DNA of 7,669 nucleotides from Planctomycetota bacterium (lineage in GTDB: Bacteria > Planctomycetota > PUPC01 > DSUN01). The stretch covers positions 1 through 7,669 of the forward strand of contig VGYW01000398.1 in the NCBI GenBank assembly GCA_016872875.1, written 5' to 3'. The notes beneath the pieces were generated by a model that was given only the letters and a program-made list of their open reading frames with translations, had not been told where the DNA came from and did no database searches. Position numbers and translations under genes: made by a program. Below are positions 1-5,748 of this stretch, piece by piece. The number at the start of each line of letters is the position of its first letter. Position 1 is the first letter of the stretch.

Positions 1-6
1 GCCTCG

Positions 7-92
7 TAGTACGCCCCTTCAGGGCTGACCCGCACGCGGCCCCGCTTCCCAGGGCTTCGCCCTGGGCTGATATAGTACGCCCCCGTGGGGGC
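7..92. repeat. Hairpin-rich repeat with duplicated TAGTACGCCCC
   Basis: The 11-mer TAGTACGCCCC occurs at 7-17 and again at 73-83, each time followed by a G-rich complement that can fold into a small hairpin (13-25 and 79-92). Between them CCCAGGGC (48-55) pairs perfectly with GCCCTGGG (59-66) around a TTC loop. No believable protein is encoded. The pattern looks like a dispersed intergenic repeat of the kind I associate with planctomycete genomes, but copy number elsewhere in the genome cannot be seen from here. Confidence 0.55.
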
Positions 93-201
93 TGCGGAGC
101 AATTCACCAGAACTGGGGGCCATACTCGCCCCGATACGTGGCACTTGATCCCTGCGCCACAAGAGGGGATAATCCAGAAGTACGGTTGGGACCCAAGCAC
201 G

Positions 202-223
202 GCCGGCGTTCCGCTCCGCCGGC
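202..223. repeat. Short GC-rich hairpin
   Basis: GCCGGCG (202-208) and CGCCGGC (217-223) form a perfect 7-bp stem around an 8-nt loop. It lies immediately upstream of the larger palindrome at 226-308 and may belong to the same repeat element. It has no T-run, so it is not an intrinsic terminator. Confidence 0.45.
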
Positions 224-225
224 AT

Positions 226-308
226 CCAAAGCGGCGACTTCGTCGCCGCACTCCACATTCCCTCCTGCGGGCGGCGTGTGGAGTGCGGCATCGGAGATGC
301 CGCTTTGG
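226..308. repeat. Nested double-hairpin palindrome (REP/MITE-like)
   Basis: The outer arms CCAAAGCGGC (226-235) and GCCGCTTTGG (299-308) are perfect complements, and the inner arms GCCGCACTCCACA (245-257) and TGTGGAGTGCGGC (277-289) form a perfect 13-bp stem. Between outer and inner arms each side carries a different 9-mer, GACTTCGTC on the left and ATCGGAGAT on the right. These do not pair with each other, but each is self-complementary. Each half can therefore fold alone (231-249 with a CTTCG loop; 285-303 with a GGA loop), or the whole can form one long interrupted hairpin. No transposase is present. A non-autonomous, mobilised REP-like element is the most likely reading. Confidence 0.65.
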
Positions 309-342
309 GAGCCAGCGCAGCGGGCGAACAGGAGAGAGCCCT

Positions 343-543
343 GTGGTAACGCCTTCTCCCCTGGCTGCGGAGGACGCAGCCGGCCGCCGCGCCCCTCCGT
401 CTCGCTGGCCAAAGACGCCCCTTGGCCGGCGCCTGTGGGCCATTCGGCGCCGCACTGTCGCTGGCGGCGAACCCCTGCTGACCTGGGATGAGGTCAGGCG
501 TGAGGTCCAGGAGCGGCGAGGCGGCGGAGAGGCCGAGCGTTGA
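343..543 (+). CDS. Small hypothetical protein with antitoxin-like C-terminal tail
   Basis: This is a 66-aa reading frame from GTG, chosen because GGAG lies at 331-334, eight bases upstream. The N-terminal half (residues 1-24) is rich in Pro, Ala and Arg and includes a DNA hairpin (363-369 with 375-381), so it may be repeat-derived. Residues 27-60 look like real protein: a basic helix (LGRRLWAIRRRTVAGG), then EPLLTWDEVRREVQERRGG. From memory this resembles the short conserved tail of planctomycete and cyanobacterial small proteins that often accompany toxins or antitoxins. No toxin gene follows, because the next gene is convergent. It could be a complete small protein or the remnant of a longer gene replaced upstream by the repeats at 1-308. 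The open frame continues upstream to 85, but through the palindrome, so that extension is not believed. Confidence 0.45.
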   Translation: MVTPSPLAAEDAAGRRAPPSRWPKTPLGRRLWAIRRRTVAGGEPLLTWDEVRREVQERRGGGEAER

Positions 544-584
544 GGGGTGTTGTCTTTGTTCCCGTCCGGCCCCCCGTTCGTTCC

Positions 585-602
585 GCGTGCAAGTATGCAC
601 GC
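585..602 (-). other. 7-bp hairpin just past the stop of the minus-strand operon
   Basis: GCGTGCA (585-591) and TGCACGC (596-602) pair perfectly around an AGTA loop. The stem begins one base after the stop codon (606-604) of the last operon gene. No U-tract follows on the minus strand, so it is not a classic intrinsic terminator. A 3'-end stabiliser or a site for factor-dependent termination is possible. Confidence 0.35.
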
Positions 603-603
603 C

Positions 604-1071
604 CTACCCCTGAGCGTGGACGGCTCTCGCGACGAGGTACTCCAAACAGCGGATAGGGTCCGCCTGCTCAATGGGGAGTCGCCAGTTGAGAAATGGAAGG
701 GCCTGCGCTGCATCGGGCGGGGCCTCGAACTGGATGTGGGCCTCAGGGTGATCCGGCCAGTGCGCGGCCTCTGGATCTCTGTGGAACATGATGGTCCCCT
801 GCCCCACGTTCGTCAGATGCAGCGAGAAGCTCCTGAAGCTCAGTCCTTCTGCGGTCTCCTCCGCGTAGACCTCGAAGGCGAGTGCGTAACCCGTGTCCTT
901 GAATGTGAACCGCCCCCCGGCGGGGCCTGTGTCGCGCGGGTCGCCGCAGCAGAACCGGTGCTGCCCCCCTCCCATGTCCCTCCACTGCGGCAGGGCAGAT
1001 TGGGGCAGTGCCCTTTCGTAACCGCCGAGGCACGCCTGAAGCTGCTGGTGGAAATCGCGCGCCTTGCTCAT
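604..1071 (-). CDS. Hypothetical protein with HPxxH motif, third gene of ATPase operon
   Basis: The protein has 155 aa and is not recognised with confidence. The ATG at 1071 has GAGG (1079-1082) seven bases upstream, and that GAGG overlaps the stop codon of the preceding gene, which argues for translational coupling. No signal peptide or membrane helix is visible. Residues 53-100 alternate hydrophobic and polar residues in a way that suggests beta strands. They are followed by HWPDHPEAHIQ (104-114), NWRLP (129-133) and a final helix DPIRCLEYLVARAV. The order HPxxHxQ, then RLP, then a helix with a Leu-Glu-Tyr core resembles, by eye only, small uncharacterised families such as DUF2290. The two histidines could bind metal or act in catalysis, but this is not shown. 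As the last and smallest gene of a STAND-type operon it could be the effector or an adaptor. Confidence 0.8.
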   Translation of the reverse strand: MSKARDFHQQLQACLGGYERALPQSALPQWRDMGGGQHRFCCGDPRDTGPAGGRFTFKDTGYALAFEVYAEETAEGLSFRSFSLHLTNVGQGTIMFHRDPEAAHWPDHPEAHIQFEAPPDAAQALPFLNWRLPIEQADPIRCLEYLVARAVHAQG

Positions 1072-1080
1072 CGGCCGGCC

Positions 1081-1731
1081 TCACTCGCGCCGCAGGGTCT
1101 CGACCAGCCGCTCCCAGCGCCGGAGGTCATCCTCCGGCACCTCGCCGCACTTGCCGCTCGCCATGCGCTCCCAGAGCTGGCCCGAAGCGAACGCGTACCT
1201 GCCCTCGAGCTCCTTGAGTTCCGCTTCCATCTGCGCCCTGTCGTCGGCGTAGGCGGGATCGTCGGGGAGCCTGAACTTCTCCTCGCTCAACAGCACCACG
1301 TCGGCTATCGAGTAGAGGCCGGGCGCGTGCTGAGCGGCTTCGGCCACACGTTCCGGGGTCACTGACAACAGGAAGGTTCCCCTGATGGCCGAGACGAGCA
1401 GCTCGCGGCGCTCCTCCAGCGCACGGAAGAGCAATCCGAACTTCGCGTCGGGCAGGCTCGACACCTCGTCCACAACCCACAGGCGCTCGTTCGCGCCTGC
1501 GCCAGAGAGCGTGCCAATCCACTTCTCCACCAGGTTCCCCCCTGCTGATGCGGCGCAATCCAAATGGGTCACTTGCACCTGATAGAAGCGAAGCTCGCCC
1601 TCAAGCGCCTCGATCATGCTCCGCCACTGGCCCGGCTCGTCATAGAGCGCGAACACGATCCTCGGAGGCCCCTGGGCGACCACCCGGGCGAAGCAGCCGA
1701 CATATTCGCGGGAGAGCCTATCGAGCTTCAC
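1081..1731 (-). CDS. NTPase-fold partner protein lacking a P-loop
   Basis: The protein has 216 aa and starts at a GTG (1731-1729) that lies inside the last codons of the upstream ATPase gene, giving a 14-base overlap. A GGAAGGGG-like ribosome site lies about ten bases upstream. The open frame extends further, but only over the ATPase C-terminus. Residues 24-58 (strand, helix, strand ending THLD) and RLWVVDEVSSLP (83-94) look like the beta-alpha core and Walker B region of a P-loop NTPase. No GxxxxGK[ST] motif is present. The stretch FRALEERRELL (102-112), then a hydrophobic strand and APGLYSIADVVLL (136-148), matches from memory the 'N..RDRL ... APDLWSxRS' signature of bacterial STAND-like proteins, including those described as inactive STANDs. 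Residues 160-216 are charged and mostly helical. It probably pairs with the ATPase, as regulator or bridge, but that is inference. Confidence 0.85.
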   Translation of the reverse strand: MKLDRLSREYVGCFARVVAQGPPRIVFALYDEPGQWRSMIEALEGELRFYQVQVTHLDCAASAGGNLVEKWIGTLSGAGANERLWVVDEVSSLPDAKFGLLFRALEERRELLVSAIRGTFLLSVTPERVAEAAQHAPGLYSIADVVLLSEEKFRLPDDPAYADDRAQMEAELKELEGRYAFASGQLWERMASGKCGEVPEDDLRRWERLVETLRRE

Positions 1732-2977
1732 TGGCGGCTGCCCCTTCCGGCGCGTGAGCGGCCTGATGCCGCTTGAGCAAGGGCATGCACAACGGGTTGA
1801 TGCCAAGTCTGGGGAGCGACGCCACCTTGCCATACTCGATCACGGCCAGGAGCCGAAGGAGGCGCTCGAGCCGAGGGCCTGGCGATCTGTCTTCGGAAAA
1901 CCCCAACAGGGCCTCATAGTCCTCGTCCCGCAACGCATAGAAGAACCGCTCCATCGCCCTTTCGCGCCCGCGTAACATCAGGTCGCGCGTGATCTTCGGC
2001 GCATCCTGGGCAATTGCCAGACGCGCAGCATTGGAGATCACCGTCAGGAACTGGCGTGGAATGCCTCCTGAGGAGTCAATAGCCACCTCCAATGCCTCCG
2101 GCTCGACCAGTTCCATGCCGCCACGGCATGCGATCATGTCTCGGAAAAACTGCCTGCCTTCTGGTTCGTCTCTCTGGCACGACACGGCGCGCATGATCAG
2201 GGGCTCGGCGGAAAAGAAGTCACCCAGGTCAGCGGAAAAGTCCTGGTGAAGGATCCCGTGTGGGGCGACGATGGCAGTGCGGAACGGCAGGTCGAGCGCT
2301 AGCCGGGCTTCATCGTAGAAGAGCGACTTGGCCACCTTCATCGTCACCTTCTCCACGCCATCCAGCAGCACGATCAGCGGCTTCCCTGTCTTTCCCTCGA
2401 TCTCTGCCACCGCCTGCCGGCAGAGGTCCGCCACCTGCGCCGGCCCCTTCGCAATCCTCTCCTTGATCTTCTGGTGCTCGTTGCGGAATCGCTGCAACGC
2501 GTTTGGTTCAGGCAAGCGCCTTACAGTCATCGCGCTCTCAACGTACAGCTTGGCAGCCTCGGCCAGGGTCACTGAATCGGCCAGGCGGCGGGTCCTCTCA
2601 CCTTCAATGATGCCGATGAGCGAGCGAACAGCCTCGGACTCCTCAACTGCCTCAGTTTGGACTGCTGCCCAGATACAGGCGAACACCATGACATCGTGCC
2701 AACCCAGAAGGGACAGATCAAGGCCGCGGTCCAGCGGAGGCGTCACAACCGCATAATGCCACCTCAGCTCTTCGGCAGCCTTCAGAAGCTCCGTAGTCTT
2801 GCCGGTGCCGGTTTGGCCCACGCAGAGCACCCGTGCGCCCTCCTGACCAAGACGCACCGCGAGCTCGGCCCGGAAGCCATCCTTGCGATCAACGAAATGG
2901 CGCGACCGGTCCAAGTCGCCTGCCGCGGGTATGGCCGGGTCACAGGCTTTCAACAGTTGTTCCAGGTCGCATCGCAT
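1718..2977 (-). CDS. STAND/AAA-type P-loop ATPase with C-terminal winged helix
   Basis: The protein has 419 aa. The ATG at 2977 was chosen because AGGGG lies eight bases upstream and a strong promoter lies at 3002-3030. The frame stays open to 3493, but that part overlaps the promoter and the opposite-strand ferredoxin gene. Residues 6-32 (LLKACDPA ... SRHFVDR) look like the family's entry segment. Walker A is GQTGTGKT (54-61) and Walker B is LIVLLDGVEK (201-210, Asp206). GGIPRQFL (304-311) matches the GxP/sensor region of STAND ATPases. Residues 366-402 (LLRLLAVIEYGK ... INPLCMPLLKR) look like the terminal winged helix of this family. Such proteins act as cytoplasmic nucleotide-dependent switches rather than metabolic enzymes. 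No transmembrane segment or fused effector or sensor domain is seen, so sensing and output must lie in partners, most simply the two genes downstream. The P-loop ATPase call is firm; the exact subfamily is not. Confidence 0.9.
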   Translation of the reverse strand: MRCDLEQLLKACDPAIPAAGDLDRSRHFVDRKDGFRAELAVRLGQEGARVLCVGQTGTGKTTELLKAAEELRWHYAVVTPPLDRGLDLSLLGWHDVMVFACIWAAVQTEAVEESEAVRSLIGIIEGERTRRLADSVTLAEAAKLYVESAMTVRRLPEPNALQRFRNEHQKIKERIAKGPAQVADLCRQAVAEIEGKTGKPLIVLLDGVEKVTMKVAKSLFYDEARLALDLPFRTAIVAPHGILHQDFSADLGDFFSAEPLIMRAVSCQRDEPEGRQFFRDMIACRGGMELVEPEALEVAIDSSGGIPRQFLTVISNAARLAIAQDAPKITRDLMLRGRERAMERFFYALRDEDYEALLGFSEDRSPGPRLERLLRLLAVIEYGKVASLPRLGINPLCMPLLKRHQAAHAPEGAAASEAR

Positions 2978-3001
2978 ACGAAGAGCCCCTGAACAGGATA
3001 G

Positions 3002-3030
3002 ATGATAACCCAATAACGCCAGTGGTTCAA
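3002..3030 (-). promoter_or_regulatory. Sigma70-type promoter of the ATPase operon
   Basis: Read on the minus strand, TTGAAC (3030-3025) and TATCAT (3007-3002) are separated by 17 bases. Transcription would start near 2996, leaving a leader of about 20 bases that contains the AGGGG ribosome site of the ATPase gene. Position and spacing both fit. Confidence 0.7.
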
Positions 3031-3061
3031 GGGCGAGCCGACACAAACCTGGCGCCTCTGC

Positions 3062-3089
3062 TTGACTCCGCATGTTGCCGGGGTATGAT
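3062..3089 (+). promoter_or_regulatory. Sigma70-type promoter of ferredoxin-AOR operon
   Basis: TTGACT (3062-3067) and TATGAT (3084-3089) are separated by 16 bases, close to the consensus. The predicted start near 3096 leaves about 48 bases of leader before the TTG start at 3144. The in-frame ATG at 3072 lies inside this promoter and would not be transcribed from it. The -35 boxes of this promoter and the divergent one are 31 bases apart, so both could be contacted by one regulator. Confidence 0.7.
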
Positions 3090-3143
3090 TGTGTGTGGCG
3101 TGCGTGGCATTGGGTGGCGGGGGCTTCCTGGAGCAATGGTCCC

Positions 3144-3593
3144 TTGAGAACCCGGCTTGCGGTTGTGGACGGGGAGCGGTGCGTGGGGTGCCAGGTGTGC
3201 ATGTTCGCGTGCGTGCGGCGCCCGCAGGGGGGAGGGCGCGGCGGACTCGCTAACGCGCGCATCCACGTCCGCTCCGACGGTGGGATCGAGCGCGGCTTCG
3301 TGGTGGTGGTGTGCCGGGCCTGCCCCGAGCCGCAGTGCGCGAAGGTCTGCCCGTCCAATGCCCTCGAACGCCGCGAGGGGGGCGGGGTGCGGCTCCTTTC
3401 CGAAAAGTGCCTCGGCTGCGGGAACTGCGTGGCCGCGTGCCCCTTCGGGGCGGCGTTCTGGGACGACGAGGCCGCCAAGCCTGTCATCTGCACCTATTGC
3501 GGCTTCTGCGCCACCTGGTGTCCCCACGGAGTTCTGGCTCTGGAGAGAGTTGGGCAGGATATTCGGGTGGCGATTTCCCAGGAGAGGGGATGA
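3144..3593 (+). CDS. Polyferredoxin, four [4Fe-4S] clusters, AOR electron partner
   Basis: With a TTG start the protein has 149 aa. GGAG at 3130-3133 is ten bases upstream, and the in-frame ATG at 3072 falls within the promoter. Sixteen cysteines fall in four groups: C13/16/19/23, C57/60/65/69, C89/92/95/99 and C116/119/122/126. The first, third and fourth follow CxxCxxCxxxC; the second follows the CxxCxxxxCxxxC variant. This is the layout of the four-cluster electron-transfer subunits of the DmsB/HycB type, which also accompany aldehyde oxidoreductases (for example beside E. coli ydhV). No signal peptide or Tat motif is seen, so it should be cytoplasmic. It probably accepts electrons from the AOR encoded 98 bases downstream and passes them to an acceptor not encoded here. 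The function is firm; the exact start is less so. Confidence 0.9.
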   Translation: MRTRLAVVDGERCVGCQVCMFACVRRPQGGGRGGLANARIHVRSDGGIERGFVVVVCRACPEPQCAKVCPSNALERREGGGVRLLSEKCLGCGNCVAACPFGAAFWDDEAAKPVICTYCGFCATWCPHGVLALERVGQDIRVAISQERG

Positions 3594-3650
3594 ATGGATG
3601 GGTGGATGGATGTAGGACAATCATCCATTCATCCACCCATCCAATCATCC
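3588..3650. repeat. GGAT-rich long palindrome between ferredoxin and AOR genes
   Basis: A run of GGATG/GAATGG units beginning over the ferredoxin stop codon (3591-3593) is answered, after a short TAGGACAA-type loop, by its complement CATCCATTCATCCACCCATCC and what follows. About 21 bp can pair with one mismatch, plus a four-base bulge near the loop. In RNA this would be a strong hairpin in the intercistronic gap. It has no T-run and lies inside an operon, so it is not an obvious terminator. It could be a dispersed repeat, a processing or stability element, or a partial attenuator between the two genes. Confidence 0.65.
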
Positions 3651-3691
3651 TCTCTCGCTGACGCCAAAGGCGCGATGGGAGTGAGCAGGCC

Positions 3692-5455
3692 ATGCTTCCT
3701 GACGACCCGCTGTCGAGGGTGCTGTATGTTGACCTCTCGCGCCGCGAGGCGCGGGTGGAGCGGCGGCCCGAGCTGTTCGAGAAGGGGCTGGGTGGGGCGG
3801 GAGTTGCCATCCGCCTGTTGGAGGAGGAGTGTCCGCAGGAAGCCGACCCGCTCGGGCCGCAGAACCCCATCGTGCTGGCGGTCGGGCCGCTCGTGGGCCT
3901 CTTCCCACTCGCCTCCAAAACCGTCGCAATGTTCAAGTCGCCCCTGACGGGCAACCTGGGCGAGAGCCATGCGGGGGGCCGGAGCGCCGTGGCGCTCCGC
4001 CTCGCCGGCTACGGAGCCCTGGTCCTTCGCGGGGCAAGCGAGTCGCCCGTCTACGTCGCCGTCCACGGCGAGCGGGTGCTCTTCCGCGACGCTTCGAGCC
4101 TCTGGGGGGTTCGGAACAGCGCGACCGTGGCGCGGGTGGTCCGCCAGCGGGAGCCTGGGGCGGGCTTTCGCTCGCTCCTGCGCATCGGCAGGGCGGGCGA
4201 GCGCCTCGTGCCCTATGCCTGCGTGACCACCGAGACCTATCGCCACTTCGGGCGCATGGGCCTGGGCGCCGTCTTCGGGGCCAAGAAGCTCAAGGCACTC
4301 GCCGTCGCCGGCCACCACTCGCTCCCCGTGGCCGACCCCAAGGGCTACCGCGAGACCTACAAGGAGATTCACGAGGCCGCCGTCAGTTCCCCGCTGATGA
4401 AGAAGTACCACGACCTCGGCACGCCCGAGAACGTGCTCCCGCTGAACATGCTCAAGGGCCTCCCCACGCGGAACCTCCAAGCGGCGAGCTTCGAGGGGGC
4501 CGAGAAGCTCTCGGGCGAGAAGCTGGCCGAGGACTTCCTCGGCCGCCGCCTCGCCTGCGCCCACTGCCCCGTCGGCTGCATCCACCTCGCCGCACTCCGC
4601 GAGCCGTCCGAGCACGAGGCGTACTTCTACAAGACCGCGATGATCGGCTACGACTACGAGCTCATCTACGCCCTGGGCACGATGCTCGGGGGGAGCGACG
4701 CCCGCGGCCTCCTGCGCCTCATCGAGGCCATCGAGGTCGTCGGCCTCGACGCCATGAGCACGGGGGTCGCCCTCGCCTGGGCCACGGAGGCGATGGAGCG
4801 CGGGCTCGTGAAGCCCGACGCCGCCGCGGGCGTGGCGCTCCGCTGGGGCGAGTACCCAGCGTACGTCCGCGCCGTGGAGCTCATCGTCGAGCAGCCCAAC
4901 GACTTCTACCGTGCCCTGGCCCGCGGGGTCGAGCACGCGGCGGCGAAGTACGGCGGGGCGGAGTTCGCCCTGGCCTTCGGCGGCCTCGAGATGCCAGGCT
5001 ACCACACCGGCCCGGCGGCCCACCTTGGCTTCCTCACCGGCGCACGCCACAGCCACCTCGACGCCGCAGGCTACAGCATTGACCAGAAGGCGATCAAGGC
5101 ATCGGAGCTCCCCTCCCCGCAGGCCGTCGCGGAGGCCCTCCTCAAGGAGGAGCGTTGGCGGCAGGTCCTCGCAAGCCTCGTCGTCTGCTTCTTCGCCCGC
5201 AACATCTACCAGCCGCCCGTCGTCGCCAAGGCATTGGTCAGTGCCGGCTTCACCCTGTCCGAATCCGACTTGACGCGTCTGGGGGCCGACATCTTGCGTG
5301 CCAAGCACGCCTTCAAGCGCCGCGAGGGCTTCTCGCTCGACGCCCCCCGCATCCCGAAACGCATCTTCGAGACCCCCTCGCCCCTGGGCCGCATCGCCCC
5401 CGACTTCCTCCGCGAGGCCCTCGCCGCCTTCGCAGCCGGGGCCGCAGCCAAGTAG
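3692..5455 (+). CDS. Aldehyde:ferredoxin oxidoreductase family protein (W-pterin)
   Basis: The protein has 587 aa, close to the family's usual ~600. The ATG at 3692 is preceded by GGGAGTGAG (3677-3685). Enzymes of this family oxidise aldehydes to carboxylic acids, or act on related substrates, at a tungsten bis-pterin centre and reduce ferredoxin. The N-terminal domain shows RVLYVDLSRREARVE (9-23), AGGRSAVALRLAGYGALVLRG (94-114) and GRMGLGAVFGAKKLKALAV (187-205), the typical pterin-binding segments; LPTRNLQ (257-263) also fits. The [4Fe-4S] ligands are C289, C292, C296 (CxxCxxxC) and C499, at nearly the same numbering as in Pyrococcus furiosus AOR. E323 (YDYELIYALG) and H438 (EMPGYHTG) lie near the expected catalytic Glu and His. 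The family's usual RGADH-like stretch reads ARHSHLD here (451-457), suggesting a divergent subfamily, so the substrate cannot be named. The ferredoxin just upstream is the likely acceptor. No cofactor-synthesis or tungstate-transport genes are in the window. Confidence 0.93.
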   Translation: MLPDDPLSRVLYVDLSRREARVERRPELFEKGLGGAGVAIRLLEEECPQEADPLGPQNPIVLAVGPLVGLFPLASKTVAMFKSPLTGNLGESHAGGRSAVALRLAGYGALVLRGASESPVYVAVHGERVLFRDASSLWGVRNSATVARVVRQREPGAGFRSLLRIGRAGERLVPYACVTTETYRHFGRMGLGAVFGAKKLKALAVAGHHSLPVADPKGYRETYKEIHEAAVSSPLMKKYHDLGTPENVLPLNMLKGLPTRNLQAASFEGAEKLSGEKLAEDFLGRRLACAHCPVGCIHLAALREPSEHEAYFYKTAMIGYDYELIYALGTMLGGSDARGLLRLIEAIEVVGLDAMSTGVALAWATEAMERGLVKPDAAAGVALRWGEYPAYVRAVELIVEQPNDFYRALARGVEHAAAKYGGAEFALAFGGLEMPGYHTGPAAHLGFLTGARHSHLDAAGYSIDQKAIKASELPSPQAVAEALLKEERWRQVLASLVVCFFARNIYQPPVVAKALVSAGFTLSESDLTRLGADILRAKHAFKRREGFSLDAPRIPKRIFETPSPLGRIAPDFLREALAAFAAGAAAK

Positions 5456-5561
5456 CCCGCACTCCTTTCTCTGGGCCTATACAAGTCGTACAGCCGCCAC
5501 CCCGTCACGGCGCCTCGCCCGGAACACCGAGAGCCCGGCCCTGCGCGGTTTATACGTACTA

Positions 5562-5590
5562 AAGCTGTAAGAAAAGCGCTATTTCTGCTT
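5562..5590. promoter_or_regulatory. Imperfect dyad overlapping the -35 box, possible operator
   Basis: AAGC (5562-5565) pairs with GCTT (5587-5590), and AGAAA (5570-5574) with TTTCT (5582-5586), around the palindromic AGCGCT. The right arm touches the -35 box at 5589. An RHH repressor encoded downstream could bind such a site, but this is inference from position and symmetry only. Confidence 0.3.
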
Positions 5591-5617
5591 GACTTTCGTG
5601 TTAGTTTACCGTAGAAT
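5589..5617 (+). promoter_or_regulatory. Sigma70-type promoter of the RHH-membrane protein operon
   Basis: TTGACT (5589-5594) and TAGAAT (5612-5617) are separated by 17 bases. Transcription would start near 5624, exactly where the first leader hairpin begins. This leaves a leader of about 125 bases before the GTG of the RHH gene. Confidence 0.7.
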
Positions 5618-5623
5618 GAGGGT

Positions 5624-5650
5624 AAGGGGCGAGCGAACAGGCTCGCCCTT
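5624..5650 (+). other. 5'-terminal hairpin of RHH operon mRNA
   Basis: AAGGGGCGAGC (5624-5634) pairs with GCTCGCCCTT (5641-5650) with one bulged G and a GAACAG loop. It begins at the predicted transcription start, so it would cap the mRNA 5' end. A stabilising role is plausible. It is not followed by a U-tract. Confidence 0.5.
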
Positions 5651-5671
5651 GCACGAAGGAGAGTCGGCACG

Positions 5672-5729
5672 GTTGGTTGGGGGTAGCGGTGGTTGCTCCG
5701 TGTGTTGGGGGGAGCAACCACCGACCAAC
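5672..5729 (+). promoter_or_regulatory. Long leader hairpin upstream of RHH gene
   Basis: CGGTGGTTGCTCC (5687-5699) and GGAGCAACCACCG (5711-5723) form a perfect 13-bp stem around an 11-base loop. GTTGGT (5672-5677) and ACCAAC (5724-5729) can extend it beyond an asymmetric bulge. It ends eight bases before the GGAG ribosome site (5737-5740) of the RHH gene. It may affect translation, or be a protein-binding site in DNA or RNA. It matches no riboswitch class I know. Confidence 0.5.
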
Positions 5730-5748
5730 AGGGAACGGAGACGCCCCA

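Noticed and set aside
19..600. 193-residue minus-strand frame and the plus-strand frame from 85
   Set aside because: Both read through the hairpin repeats at 7-308, and their translations there are repeat-derived. Only the part from 343 on the plus strand has a ribosome site and protein-like sequence.
547..1365. 272-residue plus-strand frame
   Set aside because: It runs antisense across two minus-strand genes and the gap between them, with no ribosome site.
3072..3143. ATG start for the ferredoxin at 3072
   Set aside because: The ATG lies between the -35 and -10 boxes of the promoter; the extra 24 residues do not resemble a ferredoxin N-terminus.
2978..3493. N-terminal extension of the ATPase frame by 172 residues
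   Set aside because: It crosses the operon's own promoter and lies opposite the clearly coding ferredoxin gene; its composition is not protein-like, and ATG 2977 has a good ribosome site.
3629..5308. 559-residue open frame antisense to the AOR gene
   Set aside because: High-GC shadow of the AOR codons; the plus strand has unmistakable AOR motifs and all cluster cysteines.
5456..5588. Intrinsic terminator after the AOR gene
   Set aside because: No GC-rich stem followed by a T-run could be found in this gap.
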